Both the position numbers and the translations under genes were made by a program. The notes below the pieces were generated by a model, which did no database searches, was not told the origin of the DNA, and was given only the letters and a program-made list of their open reading frames with translations. DNA of 32,956 nucleotides from Desulfobacteraceae bacterium (GTDB taxonomy: Bacteria; Desulfobacterota; Desulfobacteria; Desulfobacterales; Desulfobacteraceae), in assembly GCA_011390435.1 (NCBI GenBank), contig JAABSK010000005.1, positions 1 through 32,956 on the forward strand. Reading direction: 5' to 3'. This document shows, piece by piece, positions 24,404-32,581 of this stretch. Position 1 is the first letter of the stretch. Every line of letters begins with the position of its first letter.

Positions 24404-25834
24404 TCAACTGACATCCGGATGATACGGCGCCAGCCCAGGACTGATGCGTTCGTATTGCCGGATATCACTGAACAGACTGCTGTCCGTATATTCTTCCGAA
24501 CCGGTCCGGCCGGAGGGCAACGATGCCGGAACAAGAAACTGTTTTGCAAACCAGTGGATCTGCTCCCCTTCAAGACAGATTCCAGACGGCAACGCCCTGC
24601 GTTCAACAATCACCTTCTTTTTCCGGCTGAGAACCACTTCTCTGAACGCATGCTGATAGGAGATTGCGGATTTGAGTCCGCAGGTGCTGTAAGACACCTT
24701 GAGCTGAAGACCGGAAAAATGGATCTGGGGCCAGAGAGCCGCAGCAAAAAACAACTGATCTTTCCGGGCGGCCACCTGCCACAATTCAGGGTTGACAGCG
24801 GCTGATAACAGCTGGGATTCAACGCTGCTGATCCGTGCTGGCGGGCCGCAGACGCTCAACGTCCGGATATGACCGGTGGCTGTAATGTCTTCCCGATCGG
24901 ATTTGATGATCATGCCGGCACGTTTCCTTGCACCTGCTCCCTGGAACTGGTGGCGAAAAGTAAATGAACAATAATTGATCGGCAGCAGAATCTTTTCATC
25001 CAGAGCGTACCGGATCAGTTCCAGAGCAGCAAGCTCGGTTTCCAGCACTGTCACATCCGGGCCAGGAAGAAAGGTATATCCCCGCTGGATAAATTTTGGA
25101 AGATTAAAGGCTGTGCACCGCAGCTGGTGGAGGTTCAGATAATCAACCCCTGCATGATACAGCTCTTTTACAACCGTCCGGGTAATGTCCATATCTTCCG
25201 GGATGGCCGGAATTTCCACGGTGACGCAAGGGACGATGCCCACTGCTTTTTTCAATGCGTCCAGGCAGTAGTGATTGGCGCTGATGTCAAACCGGATTTC
25301 ACTCAGGCCTGCATCCCTCAGCTGTTTCAGATGCGTTTGTGTCACCAGGATGCCGTTGGTGTACATCCAGATGTACAGCGGATGAGCCACACGATCGCGA
25401 AGGGTTTTCAAAAAGATCAGAACCCGGTCAAAACTCATGAACGGTTCTCCGCCGCTGAAACTGATGCCTTTGATTTTAAAGGTATTGATATAAGCGGCAT
25501 AATCTGCCGGGTTGGAAAAAATAACGGAGCTGGTCATGGGCTGCCCTTTTTCCTTCTGAGATGAAGGGCAGTAAAAACATCTGGCATTGCAGATCCCATT
25601 AATGAAAAGACAGGACCACTCACCTTTTCCGCACAGGTCACAGCCCGGAGAGATGCCATGGGTGTACAATTTGGTTTCATTAAACCGCCATCCCGAACCG
25701 CTGGCAGGGCTGTCCAGGATGGCGCGGACAAGTGTTTCCCGCCTGAGGGATGCACGCTGTGCAGTTTCAGGGGTGACCCAGTTCATGCGATCATGCATTG
25801 CATCAGGGTGTTCACGTTTTTTCATCAGATTCAT
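24404..25834 (-). CDS. Radical SAM protein with extra N-terminal cysteines
   Basis: A 476-residue radical SAM enzyme. The cluster-binding C-x3-C-x2-C is CNARCFYC (82-89; C82, C86, C89), and the SAM-binding GGEP is at 128-131. Just before it lies a second cysteine group, GCDLCGKGEWSC (C65, C68, C75), so six cysteines fall within 25 residues. The TIM-barrel strands continue to about 320, with YIWMYTNG and EIRFDIS typical of the superfamily. The last 150 residues match no domain I know and contain isolated cysteines. The ATG has GGAGA close upstream. It is divergent from birA, with 257 bases between, and no obvious substrate peptide is adjacent. Reaction unknown. Confidence 0.8.
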   Translation of the reverse strand: MNLMKKREHPDAMHDRMNWVTPETAQRASLRRETLVRAILDSPASGSGWRFNETKLYTHGISPGCDLCGKGEWSCLFINGICNARCFYCPSSQKEKGQPMTSSVIFSNPADYAAYINTFKIKGISFSGGEPFMSFDRVLIFLKTLRDRVAHPLYIWMYTNGILVTQTHLKQLRDAGLSEIRFDISANHYCLDALKKAVGIVPCVTVEIPAIPEDMDITRTVVKELYHAGVDYLNLHQLRCTAFNLPKFIQRGYTFLPGPDVTVLETELAALELIRYALDEKILLPINYCSFTFRHQFQGAGARKRAGMIIKSDREDITATGHIRTLSVCGPPARISSVESQLLSAAVNPELWQVAARKDQLFFAAALWPQIHFSGLQLKVSYSTCGLKSAISYQHAFREVVLSRKKKVIVERRALPSGICLEGEQIHWFAKQFLVPASLPSGRTGSEEYTDSSLFSDIRQYERISPGLAPYHPDVS

Positions 25835-25926
25835 ATTCTCCGTTTGATACTCAATACGGCCAATGGGTCTTGCACGATAGGTGCCGGAACGATTCCAGCG
25901 CTTCAGAAAAAGACCGGCCTGAAATA

Positions 25927-25970
25927 ACAGGCAGTTAGCCTACGCGCAAACCGTCTTTACTGCTGCCTGT
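25927..25970. repeat. 8-bp inverted repeat in the radical SAM-birA gap
   Basis: ACAGGCAG (25927-25934) and CTGCCTGT (25963-25970) are perfect inverted copies 28 bases apart, in the 257-base gap between divergent genes. A shorter alternative pairing, GCAGT with ACTGC, overlaps it. A second hairpin, AAGCAG-TTC-CTGCTT, lies at 26038-26052. No known riboswitch or tRNA shape was recognised; operator or leader-RNA structure is possible. Confidence 0.35.
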
Positions 25971-26091
25971 CAAAAATACGGAAATATCCGGTCCGAAGTT
26001 TCAGCTGTTTCAGACGCTTCATGTCCTGTTTTTGAAAAAGCAGTTCCTGCTTGATCTCCTCTGCTGATTTTGTTAACTGTGATGGCTGATC

Positions 26092-27039
26092 ATGGCTGAC
26101 ACACACCCAAATATCAAAACCCGGATACTGCACCAGCTTTATCTGGCAGAAGGAAACGCTGTCTCCGGTGTCTTTTTGAGCCGCCTGCTGAATATCTCCA
26201 GGGTTGCGGTATGGAAACATATCGACAAACTCAAATCCACCGGTGTGAATATTGAGTCCAGCCCCAAAGGATACCGGCTTCCTGATCCTGAAGACCTGCT
26301 TTTCCCTTTTTGCTTTTCCCCTGAATACCAGGATCAGATCATCCACCTGCTGCAAACCCGGAGCACCATGGATATTGCCAGGGAGCTGGCACAGAATCCA
26401 GCATCCCATTTTACGGTTGTGATTGCCGAACACCAGACCCTTGGCAGAGGACGACTGAACCGAAAGTGGCACTCATCCGGCGGCGGACTGTGGTTTACCC
26501 TGATATTAAAGCCGGACACACCACCTCCCCTGTCCTATCTTTATAATTTTGCCGCATCTTTAAGCCTGTCCCAGACCCTGAACACTCTTTTTGACGTTGA
26601 CGTATCAGTCAAATGGCCCAATGACCTGCTGCTCAAGGGTAAAAAGCTTGCCGGCCTGCTTTCGGAAACCCAGACCCGGGGGGACATGGTTGAATTCATC
26701 AATATCGGAATCGGCCTCAACGTCAACAATCATCCTGAAAAAGATGAACCAAAAGCCATCTCACTGCAGAATGCCGTGGGCCGCAGACTCTGCCGCAAAC
26801 AGATTCTTGAGGCTTTTCTCGATGACTTCAAACACCGGACAGCCCATATGGACCCTGCTGATATCATCTTTCGATGGAAACAGCAGACATCCACCATCGG
26901 AAGCCGTGTCCGCATCGAGACCCTGGGGGAGATGTATGAAGGAGAGGCCGTGGATGTGGATGATACGGGTGCGCTGATCATCCGAACCCGTGATGGCAGA
27001 ACCCGGAAGATCATATACGGCGACTGTTTTCATCGCTGA
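26092..27039 (+). CDS. birA: Bifunctional biotin ligase / biotin operon repressor
   Basis: A 315-residue enzyme that activates biotin with ATP and attaches it to carrier proteins of biotin-dependent carboxylases. An N-terminal winged-helix domain (about 8-62) has the HTH_11 pattern 'GVFLSRLLNISRVAVWKHIDKL', so it can also act as a repressor. The ligase domain shows the biotinyl-AMP loop LGRGRLNRKWHS (117-128), KWPNDLL (174-180) and KKLAGLL (184-190), followed by the INIGIGLN strand. The C-terminal SH3-like cap is at about 265-315. The start has no strong ribosome site. The hairpins upstream might include an operator, but no biotin genes are in the window. Confidence 0.93.
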   Translation: MADTHPNIKTRILHQLYLAEGNAVSGVFLSRLLNISRVAVWKHIDKLKSTGVNIESSPKGYRLPDPEDLLFPFCFSPEYQDQIIHLLQTRSTMDIARELAQNPASHFTVVIAEHQTLGRGRLNRKWHSSGGGLWFTLILKPDTPPPLSYLYNFAASLSLSQTLNTLFDVDVSVKWPNDLLLKGKKLAGLLSETQTRGDMVEFINIGIGLNVNNHPEKDEPKAISLQNAVGRRLCRKQILEAFLDDFKHRTAHMDPADIIFRWKQQTSTIGSRVRIETLGEMYEGEAVDVDDTGALIIRTRDGRTRKIIYGDCFHR

Positions 27040-27059
27040 AAATGAGCCTGGCTGCTGTG

Positions 27060-27079
27060 AGATGATTTTCCGGTCATCT
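27060..27079 (+). terminator. Possible weak intrinsic terminator after birA
   Basis: AGATGA and TCATCT form a 6-bp stem around an 8-base loop, followed by TTTATCTTTTCC. It lies 20 bases after the birA stop and before the next promoter. The stem is short and AU-rich, so efficiency is uncertain. Confidence 0.35.
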
Positions 27080-27120
27080 TTTATCTTTTCCATTGATCCT
27101 CCTTTTTTTTTGATGTAATA

Positions 27121-27149
27121 TTGCAAACTGTTTTATAGCTCATTACTAT
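27121..27149 (+). promoter_or_regulatory. Sigma-70-type promoter of the Gld-like transporter operon
   Basis: TTGCAA (27121-27126) and TACTAT (27144-27149) are separated by 17 bases in an AT-rich stretch. The predicted start near 27156 leaves a leader of about 43 bases to the ATG at 27199, preceded by AAAGGGA. It would drive the ribbon-helix-helix gene and probably the transporter genes behind it. Confidence 0.6.
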
Positions 27150-27198
27150 TAAGAATAGAGTACAACAAATCATAAATCATTCATAAAGGGACGCGGCC

Positions 27199-27774
27199 AT
27201 GCCGAAAATCGATGATCAGTTTCCAGGTTCAGATGGATACGACCTGAGGGGCAAACAGTCTGTCCGCGCGACATTCAAGCTTTCCCAAAAAGCCATTGAT
27301 GCCATCGGCCTGGTTGCCGTACACATGGGAATCAAACAGAAATCTCTTTTTGATCATATCATAGAAGATATTGAAGCGTTGGATTCCCTGGCAAAAACCA
27401 TCCATATCCGGCAGTTCAAAAAACTGCCCAGAAAACAGAAGACATTTGTCCTCAGCCGAAAAACCATTGATGCTTTAGGGATGATCTCCCGCGAACACAA
27501 CACCCCAAGAGATGCCCTGGTGGAATACTCCATTCAGAAACTTGAATCCCTCATCCACGCGGAAAAACTGCGGCACAAAGAAAGACTCCTTCTGCTCAAA
27601 GAACTGATGGAACCTTTTGATCAGATTGCCGCCAGATACAAAAAAGCAACAGAGATCCTGGGAAAGGAAGACCCGTTTTGCCGACAGCTGGCAAAAGCTG
27701 TATACGCCTGTCGGAAAACCCGGGATGATCTGTCTGAATTCCTTGAAAAAAGCAAGGTAATCGCAGAATTTTAA
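27199..27774 (+). CDS. Protein with two ribbon-helix-helix-like repeats
   Basis: A 191-residue protein not assigned to a named family. It holds an internal duplication: residues 24-61 (ATFKLSQKAIDAIG... up to DIEAL) and 81-117 (KTFVLSRKTIDALG... up to KLESL) share the pattern x-T/F-x-LS-x-K-x-IDA-x-G, then a helix with a leucine, then a second helix ending LE/EAL. One beta strand followed by two helices is the ribbon-helix-helix layout of CopG/MetJ-type DNA-binding proteins, and two copies in one chain could make an intramolecular dimer. Residues 118-190 are helical and charged. It has a good ribosome site (AAAGGGA) and its own promoter. It lies 37 bases ahead of the ABC ATPase gene, so regulation of that operon is a reasonable inference. 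Confidence 0.7.
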   Translation: MPKIDDQFPGSDGYDLRGKQSVRATFKLSQKAIDAIGLVAVHMGIKQKSLFDHIIEDIEALDSLAKTIHIRQFKKLPRKQKTFVLSRKTIDALGMISREHNTPRDALVEYSIQKLESLIHAEKLRHKERLLLLKELMEPFDQIAARYKKATEILGKEDPFCRQLAKAVYACRKTRDDLSEFLEKSKVIAEF

Positions 27775-27811
27775 TGTTCCAGAACCCTGTATAATTGCGA
27801 AGGAGGAAACC

Positions 27812-28765
27812 TTGATTGAGGTTCAAAAGCTGACCAAGTATTACGATGATTTCTGTGCGGTGAACAGAATCAGCATGACCATCCGGAAAGGAGAAATACT
27901 CGGATTACTCGGCCCAAACGGTGCTGGAAAAACCACAACGCTGAGAATGCTCACCGGATATTTCAGACCCAGTTCCGGCACCATCAAGATCAAAGATCTG
28001 CAGATGCCGGAAGATGCCATCCAGATCAAATCTTTGATCGGCTACCTCCCGGAATCCGCTCCGCTTTATCACAACATGCTGGTCTATGATTACCTGGAGT
28101 TTGTGGCCAGAATCAAAGGAATTGATGACAAGGAAAAACGCTATGACCGGTTTTTGCAGCTTTCCGATCTTTGTGGATTATCCGACATTATGGCCAAACC
28201 CATTTCAACCCTTTCAAAAGGGTTAAAGCAGCGGGTGGGGCTTGCCCATGCCATGATGACAGACCCAGAAATCCTGATACTTGATGAGCCCACATCCGGA
28301 CTGGACCCCAATCAGATCGCTGAAATCAGAGACATTATCAAAACCATTGGAAAGGAAAAAACCATCATTTTTTCCACCCACATCCTCAGTGAAGCAGAAG
28401 CCACCTGCGACCGCATCGTGATCATCAACAATGGAAGGGTGGTCGCAGACGACAGTACAGAAAACCTGAAACACAATGCCGGTAAAAACTCGGTGATACA
28501 GCTGTCTTTATCCGGCGCGCCAAAAGACGCTGCAATATCCCTTCTGACATCCATTGACCCGCAAATGGCCATCAGGGAGGTGCAGACATCAGAAAAAGGG
28601 GTCACCTCGTTTGAGATTTCAACTCCGGGCATCCAGGACGCAAGACCTGCCATCTATCTTAAAATAAAGGAAACCGACTGGATTATCCTCCAGCTGACCC
28701 GAGAAACAAAGGCCCTTGAAAAAATATTCAGGGAATTGACCATGCAGGAGGCCTCAGCACAATGA
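27812..28765 (+). CDS. ABC transporter ATP-binding protein, GldA-like
   Basis: A 317-residue ATPase for the permease encoded next. The Walker A is GPNGAGKT (34-41), the signature is LSKGLKQ (134-140), Walker B is ILILDEP (154-160) and the switch histidine is in IFSTHILSEAE. The C-terminal 100 residues form the extra regulatory domain seen in GldA/NatA/CcmA-type exporters. The start codon is TTG, with a perfect AGGAGG 5 bases upstream. The GldA name refers to the Bacteroidetes gliding transporter, but homologous GldAFG-like sets are widespread in non-gliding bacteria. It overlaps the permease gene by 4 bases. Confidence 0.9.
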   Translation: MIEVQKLTKYYDDFCAVNRISMTIRKGEILGLLGPNGAGKTTTLRMLTGYFRPSSGTIKIKDLQMPEDAIQIKSLIGYLPESAPLYHNMLVYDYLEFVARIKGIDDKEKRYDRFLQLSDLCGLSDIMAKPISTLSKGLKQRVGLAHAMMTDPEILILDEPTSGLDPNQIAEIRDIIKTIGKEKTIIFSTHILSEAEATCDRIVIINNGRVVADDSTENLKHNAGKNSVIQLSLSGAPKDAAISLLTSIDPQMAIREVQTSEKGVTSFEISTPGIQDARPAIYLKIKETDWIILQLTRETKALEKIFRELTMQEASAQ

Positions 28766-29466
28766 AACAGATCAGAATCATTGCCGTCAAAGAATTCAAG
28801 GATTACTTCATTTCACCCATCGCCTATATTGTCATCTCCCTGTTTCTGATTGTTACCGGGTGGTTTTTCTTTTCCACATTTTTTATCTATGGCCGGGCAG
28901 ACTTAAGGGATTTTTTCGCGCTGCTGCCCATTGTCTTTTCATTTGTTATTCCAGCCATTACCATGCGGCTGTTTGCGGAAGAAAAAAATGTCGGCTCTTA
29001 CGAAACTCTTTTGACCATGCCCGTGTCCTTCAGTGATATTGCTATTGGAAAATTTCTGGGTGCCACTTTTTTTGCAGCCTCCCTTCTGATACCGACCCTT
29101 TGCTACCCTTTGTCCATCGCATTTATCGGTGATCTGGACCCAGGGCCTGTGATCGGCGGATATCTTGGCGCTGTACTGCTGGCCGCAGCCTATTGCGCCC
29201 TGGGCATTCTGGCGTCCGCTGTGACACGGAACCAGATTATTGCATTTATCATTGGATGCAGCCTGTGTTTTACCCTGACCATTGTTGATAAATTATTGTT
29301 TTTCATGCCCACCGGCATTATTGCCGTTGTCCAGTACCTTGGTGCAGATGCCCATTTCATGAACATTGCAAAGGGGGTCATCGACTCCAGGGATATCCTT
29401 TATTTTATAAGCGTGGTCTTCATCTGTCTGTTTGCAACCCGAATTGTCATGCATGAAAAAAACTAA
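28762..29466 (+). CDS. ABC-2 type permease, GldF-like
   Basis: A 234-residue membrane protein with six hydrophobic helices at about 19-41, 50-70, 98-121, 130-153, 157-178 and 211-229, the ABC-2 exporter layout. The cytoplasmic MRLFAEEKNVGSYETLLTMP stretch (68-87) after the second helix is the conserved coupling segment of this subfamily. It pairs with the ATPase upstream and the GldG-like protein downstream. The ATG overlaps the ATPase stop (ATGA), and an AGGAGG-like site lies inside the end of the ATPase gene. Substrate unknown. Confidence 0.88.
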   Translation: MKQIRIIAVKEFKDYFISPIAYIVISLFLIVTGWFFFSTFFIYGRADLRDFFALLPIVFSFVIPAITMRLFAEEKNVGSYETLLTMPVSFSDIAIGKFLGATFFAASLLIPTLCYPLSIAFIGDLDPGPVIGGYLGAVLLAAAYCALGILASAVTRNQIIAFIIGCSLCFTLTIVDKLLFFMPTGIIAVVQYLGADAHFMNIAKGVIDSRDILYFISVVFICLFATRIVMHEKN

Positions 29467-29475
29467 GGAGTAACA

Positions 29476-31650
29476 ATGGGCACCTTTTCAACAAAAGAAA
29501 ACTATTTTAAGTTCGCACTCTATCTTGTGGTCATCATACTGATGAATCTGGCGGGCATTACCCTGTTTTTCCGGATCGACTTGACCCGAGACAGGATCTA
29601 TTCTTTGTCCGATGCCAGCAAATCAGCTGTGGCAACCCTGTCAGAACCGCTGACCATCAAGGTCTTTTTTTCAAAGGAACTCCCGGCACCGCACAACAAT
29701 ACAGAGCGCTATCTTAAAGATCTGCTGGATGAATATGCCGCCCTCAGTGGCAGATATGTCAACTACACCTTTTATAATGTCACGCCGGAAGACAGTTCAC
29801 TGACCCAGAAGGCTGATGAAAACCGGAAGCTGGCAAAAGATTACGGTATCCAGCCGGTCCAGATCCAGATCATGGAAAACGATGAGATCAAGTTCAAAAA
29901 CGCTTACATGGGACTGGTAATGATTCATGGAGACCTGGTGGAAAAAATAGATGCCATCACCACCACCAGTGGCCTGGAATACAAGCTGACCACAGCCATC
30001 CGGAAAATGAACAACAAAGTCAGTGCCCTTTTGCGGCTGGATGAAAAAATTCAGGTCCATCTCTACCTGTCCTCTGCCCTGAATGACGTTGGCCCCCTGA
30101 TCGGCCTGAACCAGCTGCCGATGTTGAAGGGCGCAATCGAACAGTCCATTGAAAAACTCAACACCCGGACCCTCGGGGTTATGGATTTTACGCACATTGA
30201 TGTCACCAGCCGTCAGGATCTGGAGACACTGGGAGAAAAATATGACCTGATGACCCTTTCCTGGCCAGAAGTCCCCCAGGAACAGATCCCAGAAGGGCTT
30301 GGCGCTGCCGGCCTGGTTGTCGCCTATAAAGGCCAGTCCACCACCCTTCCGCTGATCAGCGCCATGGAGTTGCCGATGATCGGAACCACTTACCAGATGG
30401 CTGACCCGGATATGCTGGAAGATCAGATTACAGCGGTGGTTGAAAAACTGATCGGCATCAATACCGACATCGGTTTTCTCACCTCCCACGGCACCCACGC
30501 CCTGGTTCCGGATCAGATGGCCATGATGCAGGGACGTCCCACAGAAAGCATGCAGGTTTTCAATGCCCTGCTTTCCGAACAATACACGATTAAAACCGTG
30601 GATCTCAAAGAAGAATCCATCCCGGACGGTTTAAACTGCCTGATCATTGCCCGGCCGACACAACCCTTTTCTGATGATGAATTGTTCCAGATTGACCAGG
30701 CCCTGATGAAAGGAACCAGCCTTGCCTTTATTTCCGACGTATTTATGGAAGCCAGGTCATCGGGTGCGCCCATGGGAATGCCGGCCCAGTACAACCCCAT
30801 TGACACCGGCCTTGAAAAGCTGCTGAACCACTACGGCATACAGATCAAAAAAGCCTATGTAATGGACAAGCAGGCCTACGTGCACCGGAACGCATCAAAC
30901 CAGGGGCCCCGGGAGCAGATCTTCTATTTTGCCCCCCATATCAAGGGAGACGCCATCAATCAGCGCCCGGCATTCATGAGCAACATCAAAGAACTGGTGG
31001 CCATGCAGATTGCACCTGTTGAGCTGGTGGAGGCCAATATTGATCCCGGCAGGGTGACAGCCACGCGGCTGCTCTCCTCTTCTGCAAAATCCTGGCTCAT
31101 GGAAGAGACAATCAATTTAAACCCCATGTATATTCATCCACCGTCAGAGTCAGAAAAAATGCAATCCTATGACCTGGCCTTTCTTCTGGAAGGTGAATTC
31201 ACCAGCTATTTTAAAGACAGGCCCCTGCCAAAAAAAGAGATGGAACAGACTAAAATCGACGATAGAGATCAGCATCTTCAAGGCGTTTCAGCACAGAACA
31301 CCATCATTGAAACATCAAAACCCGCCCGGATTTTTGTGCTGCCCAGCTCCCAGATGATTCAGGACAATATGCTGGATCCCCAGGGACGGACAACCAATAC
31401 CACGTTTATTTTAAACGCAATGGATCATCTGAACGGAAAAGATACCATTGCACAGCTCAGAAGCAAGCAGCAGCAATACAACCCGATCTCAGACACCTCT
31501 TCGCTTTTCAGGGGAATGATCAAAGGGGTGAATATCATTGGCCTGCCCGTACTGGTCATCTGCCTGGGTCTGGCTGTTTTGGCCAAACGGGTGTCCCGCA
31601 AAAAGAAAATCGCCAACCGTTTCACTGCGCAAAAAGGACGTTCATCATGA
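29476..31650 (+). CDS. GldG-like ABC transporter auxiliary protein
   Basis: A 724-residue protein of the ABC_transp_aux (GldG) type. One membrane helix near the N-terminus (13-32) is followed by RIDLTRDRIYSLSDASKS, the most conserved part of the family, and by a large extracytoplasmic region of alternating Rossmann-like and unassigned segments. A second membrane helix near 693-710 is followed by a basic tail (KRVSRKKK). This gives a periplasmic domain held by a helix at each end. An AAGGAG lies 5 bases before the ATG, 9 bases after the permease stop. It is thought to work with the ATPase and permease, but its biochemical role is not established. It overlaps the DUF4340 gene by 4 bases. Confidence 0.88.
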   Translation: MGTFSTKENYFKFALYLVVIILMNLAGITLFFRIDLTRDRIYSLSDASKSAVATLSEPLTIKVFFSKELPAPHNNTERYLKDLLDEYAALSGRYVNYTFYNVTPEDSSLTQKADENRKLAKDYGIQPVQIQIMENDEIKFKNAYMGLVMIHGDLVEKIDAITTTSGLEYKLTTAIRKMNNKVSALLRLDEKIQVHLYLSSALNDVGPLIGLNQLPMLKGAIEQSIEKLNTRTLGVMDFTHIDVTSRQDLETLGEKYDLMTLSWPEVPQEQIPEGLGAAGLVVAYKGQSTTLPLISAMELPMIGTTYQMADPDMLEDQITAVVEKLIGINTDIGFLTSHGTHALVPDQMAMMQGRPTESMQVFNALLSEQYTIKTVDLKEESIPDGLNCLIIARPTQPFSDDELFQIDQALMKGTSLAFISDVFMEARSSGAPMGMPAQYNPIDTGLEKLLNHYGIQIKKAYVMDKQAYVHRNASNQGPREQIFYFAPHIKGDAINQRPAFMSNIKELVAMQIAPVELVEANIDPGRVTATRLLSSSAKSWLMEETINLNPMYIHPPSESEKMQSYDLAFLLEGEFTSYFKDRPLPKKEMEQTKIDDRDQHLQGVSAQNTIIETSKPARIFVLPSSQMIQDNMLDPQGRTTNTTFILNAMDHLNGKDTIAQLRSKQQQYNPISDTSSLFRGMIKGVNIIGLPVLVICLGLAVLAKRVSRKKKIANRFTAQKGRSS

Positions 31651-32576
31651 AAAAAGAATACGCCATACTGATTGTGCTGATCCTGATATTGGGTGCCTAT
31701 CTTTTCCTGTACCCGGAAAACAGGGACTATTACACCCTGCCTGAAGTTCCAACAATCGACCTTCAGTCTGTCACCGGCCTGGTCGTTGAAAAAGACCAGG
31801 CCCGGATCCGTTTTTCCAAAACCGGCACTGCCTGGACCGTCACAGACAAGGAATATCCAGCAGATGAACAGATGGTCACTGCCATTCTGGACATCTTCAA
31901 ACACCTGACCCTCACCACTCTGGTCTCCCAGAAGGAAGACCTGCACCGCTACGCACTCGATGACAGCCAGAAAATCAGTGTCAAACTCCTTGCAGATGAA
32001 ACAGGGGTGTTTGAGCTGGGTATTGGAAAAACCGCCGCCACCTTCAACCACACATTTGTCATGCTGCCAGATGACCGCAACGTCTATCACGCTGCCGGCA
32101 GCCTCAGGCCGTCTGTGGACAAAACAGTGGAACAATTCCGGGATAAAACCGTTCTGTCGTTTGCCGCCCCTTCCATCAAGAAACTCTTTATTTCAAAAGG
32201 GGGCATAACCCGGACACTGGTGGCTGCCTCTCAAAAAAACAATGCAGGAAAAGATCCTGTCTGGACATCTGATGACAACAGTCCGGCAGATTCAAAAACC
32301 ATTCAGGAGCTGCTGACCACACTGGGAGTCCTGTCGTGTGAATCCTATTCAAACCCGGCTGCAGGCACCCTGGACCAGTCGCAGAACCCATTGATCACCC
32401 TGCGGCTTGAAAATGATACCACCCATGAGCTGACCTTATATCAGGATCAGCCGGAAACAGACATTTACGGAACCTCATCGTTGAATCCGTATCTTTTTGT
32501 GTTAAGTTCGTTTGATGGTAAACAGATCTTAACCCACACGGATAAACTGCTGGGGATTCACACACCAGAAGAGTAA
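31647..32576 (+). CDS. DUF4340 domain protein
   Basis: A 309-residue protein with one N-terminal membrane helix (about 5-22) and a periplasmic remainder. It follows the DUF4340 pattern: LQSVTGLVVEK, 'AWTVTDKEYPADEQMV' with the W-x-x-T/P and YPAD turn, LVSQKEDLHRYALDD, then ELGIGKTA and FVMLPDDRNVYH, each a repeat of the same beta-rich unit. DUF4340 genes are regular partners of GldG-like genes, so it is probably an accessory subunit of the same exporter. The ATG overlaps the gldG-like stop by 4 bases, with AAAGGA upstream. No enzyme motif is visible. Confidence 0.87.
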   Translation: MKKEYAILIVLILILGAYLFLYPENRDYYTLPEVPTIDLQSVTGLVVEKDQARIRFSKTGTAWTVTDKEYPADEQMVTAILDIFKHLTLTTLVSQKEDLHRYALDDSQKISVKLLADETGVFELGIGKTAATFNHTFVMLPDDRNVYHAAGSLRPSVDKTVEQFRDKTVLSFAAPSIKKLFISKGGITRTLVAASQKNNAGKDPVWTSDDNSPADSKTIQELLTTLGVLSCESYSNPAAGTLDQSQNPLITLRLENDTTHELTLYQDQPETDIYGTSSLNPYLFVLSSFDGKQILTHTDKLLGIHTPEE

Positions 32577-32581
32577 TTCAT

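Noticed and set aside
23781..24407. 208-codon - strand open frame opposite the short-chain dehydrogenase
   Set aside because: The sense frame has all SDR motifs; the antisense product has no domain and no ribosome site.
25957..26472. 171-codon - strand open frame overlapping birA
   Set aside because: Most of it is antisense to birA, with no ribosome site or family resemblance. Only the last 40 codons look protein-like, and they are mentioned as a finding.
27790..27795. Perfect TATAAT upstream of the ABC ATPase gene
   Set aside because: No -35 element lies at a proper distance, and transcription would start inside the ribosome site, so it is probably chance.
29797..30582. 261-codon - strand open frame inside the GldG-like gene
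   Set aside because: It lies wholly antisense to a well-supported gene and has no recognisable domain.
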